Assembly (NCBI GenBank): GCA_002256425.1
Contig: NKIZ01000001.1
Location: 3,383,001 to 3,447,000 of the forward strand
Direction: 5' to 3'
DNA: 64,000 bases
Source of the DNA: Alphaproteobacteria bacterium PA2
GTDB taxonomy: Bacteria > Pseudomonadota > Alphaproteobacteria > Caulobacterales > Caulobacteraceae
Shown here: positions 61,901 to 64,000 of the stretch, piece after piece
How the letters are laid out: every line of letters starts with the position of its first letter
How positions within the stretch are numbered: the stretch's first letter is position 1
The notes under the pieces: generated by a model
Seen by the model: only the letters and a program-made list of their open reading frames with translations
Told to the model about the DNA's origin: nothing
Database searches by the model: none
Translations under genes and position numbers: made by a program

Positions 61901-62081
61901 TGACGGTCACCGTGACCAGGGGAAACTGGACATTGGGGAACTGTTTGACCGGCAGGCCACCATAGGCAATCAGCCCCGCCAGAATCATGGCGATGAAGAG
62001 CACCGCCACCGGAACGGGGTTGCGGATCGCCCAGCTGGAGATCGCGAAGCTGCGACCCTGTTCGTCCTCGTGAAGGCTCAT
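58956..62081 (-). CDS. RND efflux pump inner-membrane transporter (AcrB/MexF family)
   Basis: 1,041 residues with twelve expected membrane helices in two halves. Family segments: PNVQFPLVTVTVTQNGAAAAELETQVTRPVEDALAGI, the TM4 VGILVDDAIVEIENI with proton-relay Asp residues, and a second-half TM region ending GAEFRQPMAVAVIGGLITSTILSLVLVPVVYEF. A long Gly-rich loop (about residues 605-620) is distinctive. It exports drugs or metabolites using proton flow. It overlaps the adaptor gene (ATGA). Confidence 0.95.
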   Translation of the reverse strand: MSLHEDEQGRSFAISSWAIRNPVPVAVLFIAMILAGLIAYGGLPVKQFPNVQFPLVTVTVTQNGAAAAELETQVTRPVEDALAGITNVKNMYSSVSQGVSVTSIEFELGQDLQKKKDDVQSRIDQARAVLPREIDEPTVTRVELDSQPILTYAVEAPSMTDAELSWFIDDTVSRTMQQAPGVSQISRVGGANREINVVIDPDKLTARGLTAASINSALRSFDLDAAGGRVQVGGREQTLRILGAVNTLEKLRDLTIPTGQGRYVKLTDVAQVGDGASESRGFARFNNRPVVGFQVMKTRDSSDVTVDDGVIEALNKLEKATPGIKFVRIFSSVDETRASFEATKHVLLEGMLLAAIVVFAFLKDWRSTLITAFAMPVSLIPTFFIMHLLGFSLNVVTLLALTLVVGILVDDAIVEIENIEKRVAQGLRPYDAAILGADAIGLAVVATTMAIVVVFTPVSFMKGMAGQFFREFGLTVSVAVLFSLVVARLLTPLMAAYLLKPAATPHPRKPFEGFYRNALEWALDHRIVAMIVGGVMFVASVALAPLLPQGFQPAGDPDYIYVSIQGPPGATVQAMENTAKTVTNIFEGREGVRGVFTQVGSTAATGGPGFGGGGGSDLRQGTIIVLLNEKRTISGDALKNQTRQMLREVPDARVTFLDFQGGAGIEQVLTSNDPVALQAAAGELERQMRTIDIIADPRPGIPPTGPELIIRPRAADASRLGVSVDAIAQVARIATVGDIDANVAKLTSGERRIPIRIRLPATSRSDLTQIKALRVPMASGGLTTLDAVADIEFQAGPARISRLNRQRQLSIEAELNGSVQGPAAKAIANLPIMQNLPKGVSPAARGQLQAMKELFSSFGMALFAGVSMIYGVLVLLFRSFFKPVVILSALPLAVGGAFIGLLAFRLSLSVPSLIGFLMLLGLAAKNSILLVEYAIEREREGLSQRESLIEACRERARPIVMTTMAMAAGMLPTAFALEKGAEFRQPMAVAVIGGLITSTILSLVLVPVVYEFVDDFESWLKPRLARLITPRKAPEETGRTA

Positions 62082-63178
62082 TTCGCGGCTTCCAGCACCG
62101 GCCGGACCGTGTCGCCGTCAAGCAGGAAGGAGGCGGCGCTCTTGACCACCAGTGACCCGGCAGGCGGTCCCTTGACCAGGGCCACGAGGCCCGAGCCGCG
62201 GGCGCCCGCCGTAACAGGGACCCGCTTCACCACATTGTTCGACCCGACGACCATGACGCTGGCGCCGTCGGCGTCATAGCGGACGGCGGTTTCGGGGACG
62301 GCCAGGGTCTGGCCGCCAGCATCGGCGAAGGCGGCGCGGCCATAGCCGCCAGAGCGGATGTCAGACCGGACCGGCAGGTGGATGCGGACCGTTCCCAGCT
62401 TGGTCGTGCTCGACAGCTGCGGAGAGACAACCCGGATATAGCCCTCGGCAGTGGCGCCGCTGGTCAGGGTGACATTGGCCCTCTGGCCCGGCTTCACCCG
62501 GCCCAGGTCCTGCTCGGACAGGTCGGCCTTGAGTTCGATCTCGCCGCCCTGGGCCATGCGGAACCAGGGGCTTCCTGCCGCCGCGGCCAGATCACCGGGG
62601 CGGACATTGCGTTCCAGGATCAGTCCCGAAACCGGTGCGACAACGGTCAGCTTGCGGGCGCGGGTTTCGGTGTCGCGTGCTGCGGCGGCCTGGGCGTTGG
62701 CGGTGGCCCGGGCGGCGCGGGCCTGGAACCGGCGCTGGTCCAGCTGCTCCTGCGACAGCACACCCTGCCCGTCCAGGTCCTTGACCCGCATGGCCTGGGC
62801 TTCAGCCTGCTCGGCCTGGACCGCCGCCTGGGCGGCCAGGGCCTTCTGTTGTTCAAGCTGGGACTTGATCAGGGCGTGGTCGATTTCGACCAGGGGCTGC
62901 CCTGCATTTACGTACTGACCCTCATCCACCAGCACCCGGGCGACCCGGAAGCCGGAGACCTCTGGAATGATGGTCACTTCCTCGCGGGGAACAAGGACCC
63001 CATCGGCGCTGACCGATCCGGTGATCGGCCGGGGCTCGACCTTGATGACAGTCACGGCCCGGGCCCGCTCGGCGGCGGTTTCCTTCTTCATGACCTTCTT
63101 GCCGCAGGCCGCCAGGGGCGCTGCGGCAACGCTGACCATCAGGACGACCAGGGCGAGTTTCGATGCAGATCTTGTCAC
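62078..63178 (-). CDS. RND efflux periplasmic adaptor (membrane fusion lipoprotein)
   Basis: 366 residues from GTG at 63178, two bases after the upstream stop. The signal ends in lipobox LAAC (SKLALVVLMVSVAAAPLAAC). An HlyD-type barrel-sandwich follows (GFRVARVLVDEGQYVNAGQPLVEID), then a coiled-coil hairpin with QLEQQKALAAQAAVQAEQAEAQA and the return VVAPVSGLILERNVRPGDLA, and a beta-barrel. It bridges the pump and the outer membrane factor. Confidence 0.94.
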   Translation of the reverse strand: MTRSASKLALVVLMVSVAAAPLAACGKKVMKKETAAERARAVTVIKVEPRPITGSVSADGVLVPREEVTIIPEVSGFRVARVLVDEGQYVNAGQPLVEIDHALIKSQLEQQKALAAQAAVQAEQAEAQAMRVKDLDGQGVLSQEQLDQRRFQARAARATANAQAAAARDTETRARKLTVVAPVSGLILERNVRPGDLAAAAGSPWFRMAQGGEIELKADLSEQDLGRVKPGQRANVTLTSGATAEGYIRVVSPQLSSTTKLGTVRIHLPVRSDIRSGGYGRAAFADAGGQTLAVPETAVRYDADGASVMVVGSNNVVKRVPVTAGARGSGLVALVKGPPAGSLVVKSAASFLLDGDTVRPVLEAAK

Positions 63179-63180
63179 GG

Positions 63181-64000
63181 CTAACGGGCCTCTTTGTCGG
63201 TGGTCAGGACTGGCCAACCGCCGCCCAGAGCCTTGTAGGTTTGAACAGCGCGACGCAGGCCTTGAACCTGGGCGCTGGTAAGCTGGGTGCGGACCGCCCG
63301 CCAGGAGGCCTCGGCGCCCAGGGCGGACTGCAGATCGTCAAGGCCGGCCTTGTAACGGATGCGTCCGGCGTCCGCGGCGCGATGGGCCCGGGCTTCGCCA
63401 TCGGTCAGCAGGGCGATGCGACGGGCGTCAGCGTCCAGGCGGACCAGGGCGTTATCAGCGTCGCCATAGGCGGACTGGACGGCCTTTTCATAGGCGATGA
63501 CCGCCTGCTCGGTCCGGGCGTTCTGGGCCTTGAGATCGGTCAGCAGTCTGGGAATGGACAGGACGGGCTGGCTGACCGCCGCGCCGATGGACCAGAATTC
63601 GGTGGCTGACCGGAACCCTGGCTGGCTTGACCGGGAAAGACCGACCCCCGGGGTCAGGGTGAAGGTCGGGAAGAAGGCCAGCTGGCTGTAGGTCAGACGG
63701 CCGACCTGGGAAGCGACGCGGGCATGGGCCTCGCGCACATCCGGGCGGCGGGCCAGAAGGTCGCCAGGGACTGAGGCGGGAACCTGGGGCAGGGCCGGCA
63801 GGGCGGTGCGGATCTCGATGGCGCTCGACGGGTCAGCGCCGCGACCGATCAGGACCAGAAGGGTCCGCCGGGCAGCCTGCAGCTCGGCCTCGACACCGGC
63901 AGCCTGGCTGCGGGCCTGGGCAAGATCGCCGGCCACGCGGTCAGCATCAGCACGGGAGGCCAGGCCCCGGGCGAGCTTGGTGTCGGCGATCCGCTGGAAC
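63181..64000 (-). CDS. TolC-family outer membrane efflux protein (5' partial)
   Basis: The frame is open from the right edge (FQRIADTKLARGLASRADADRVAGDLAQARSQAA), so the N-terminus lies outside. Visible features are the OMF signature: DLLARRPDVREAHARVASQVGRLTYSQLAFFPTFTLTPGVGLS, then the second helical-hairpin repeat QAVIAYEKAVQSAYGDADNALV. It forms the outer-membrane channel of the tripartite pump and is the first visible gene of its operon. Confidence 0.92.
   Translation of the reverse strand, partial: FQRIADTKLARGLASRADADRVAGDLAQARSQAAGVEAELQAARRTLLVLIGRGADPSSAIEIRTALPALPQVPASVPGDLLARRPDVREAHARVASQVGRLTYSQLAFFPTFTLTPGVGLSRSSQPGFRSATEFWSIGAAVSQPVLSIPRLLTDLKAQNARTEQAVIAYEKAVQSAYGDADNALVRLDADARRIALLTDGEARAHRAADAGRIRYKAGLDDLQSALGAEASWRAVRTQLTSAQVQGLRRAVQTYKALGGGWPVLTTDKEAR

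Noticed and set aside
60507-62279. Long plus-strand frame opposite the RND pump
   Set aside because: Antisense shadow, rich in Gly, His, Gln and Asp, without domains.

Overview
The window joins two kinds of DNA. Positions about 21,470-64,000 are GC-rich core chromosome of an alphaproteobacterium, most likely Caulobacterales (Caulobacter or Phenylobacterium type). This rests on protein resemblance, the strongly GC-biased third codon positions, and gene groupings such as metX-metW, phaB/phaA beside phaR, and an RpoH carrying its RpoH box. Positions 1 to about 21,467 are the inner part of a defence-rich genomic island. The island ends next to the 3' end of a tRNA-Arg(ACG) gene and carries its own tyrosine recombinase beside that tRNA. 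Its other end lies left of the window.

Island, right to left. (1) Tyrosine integrase, excisionase-like HTH protein and divergent repressor with a small membrane protein (19.1-21.4 kb). (2) A small putative metal-binding protein and an XRE/RES toxin-antitoxin pair on the plus strand (17.4-18.9 kb). (3) A divergent, overlapping four-gene operon (17.29-14.33 kb) encoding a three-unit ubiquitin-like polyprotein, an E2-like conjugating enzyme, a JAMM/JAB peptidase and an E1-like ThiF adenylating enzyme: a complete bacterial ubiquitin-like cycle without a recognisable E3. (4) A small unknown protein overlapping a second tyrosine recombinase (14.2-12.9 kb). (5) A tightly packed type I-like BREX operon headed by a HipB-like regulator and a HipA-like kinase, then brxA, brxB, brxC, pglX and pglZ; pglZ starts with GTG and runs off the left edge, so any brxL lies outside.

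Core region. 21.6-28.0 kb: P1-family peptidase, gamma-glutamyltransferase, sensor histidine kinase, pyrD, DUF952 protein, SixA-like phosphatase. 28.1-31.9 kb: metX-metW, a P-II protein, a methyltransferase and gloB. 31.9-35.8 kb: PHA metabolism (phaB, phaA, phaR) and two uncharacterised proteins. 36.0-41.6 kb: glycosyltransferases, an HMG-CoA-lyase-like enzyme and an orphan ParA ATPase. 41.6-47.1 kb: thrS-yidD, a NifU-like protein, an SRPBCC protein, cysS and folE. 47.1-49.9 kb: a pocket of lineage-specific small exported or membrane genes, followed by a perfect parS-type palindrome at 50,023. 50.0-58.9 kb: DUF817 protein, hisI, phoD, rluD-like, rpoH, a receiver protein, purA, a VOC protein and a threonine dehydratase. 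59-64 kb: an RND efflux operon (outer membrane factor, adaptor, pump) running off the right edge.

The points most worth following are the ubiquitin-like operon with its Gly-Gly-Gly-Gly-Ala tail, the HipBA pair leading the BREX operon, the sharply AT-rich centre of pglX (likely swapped target-recognition domain), and the parS site.
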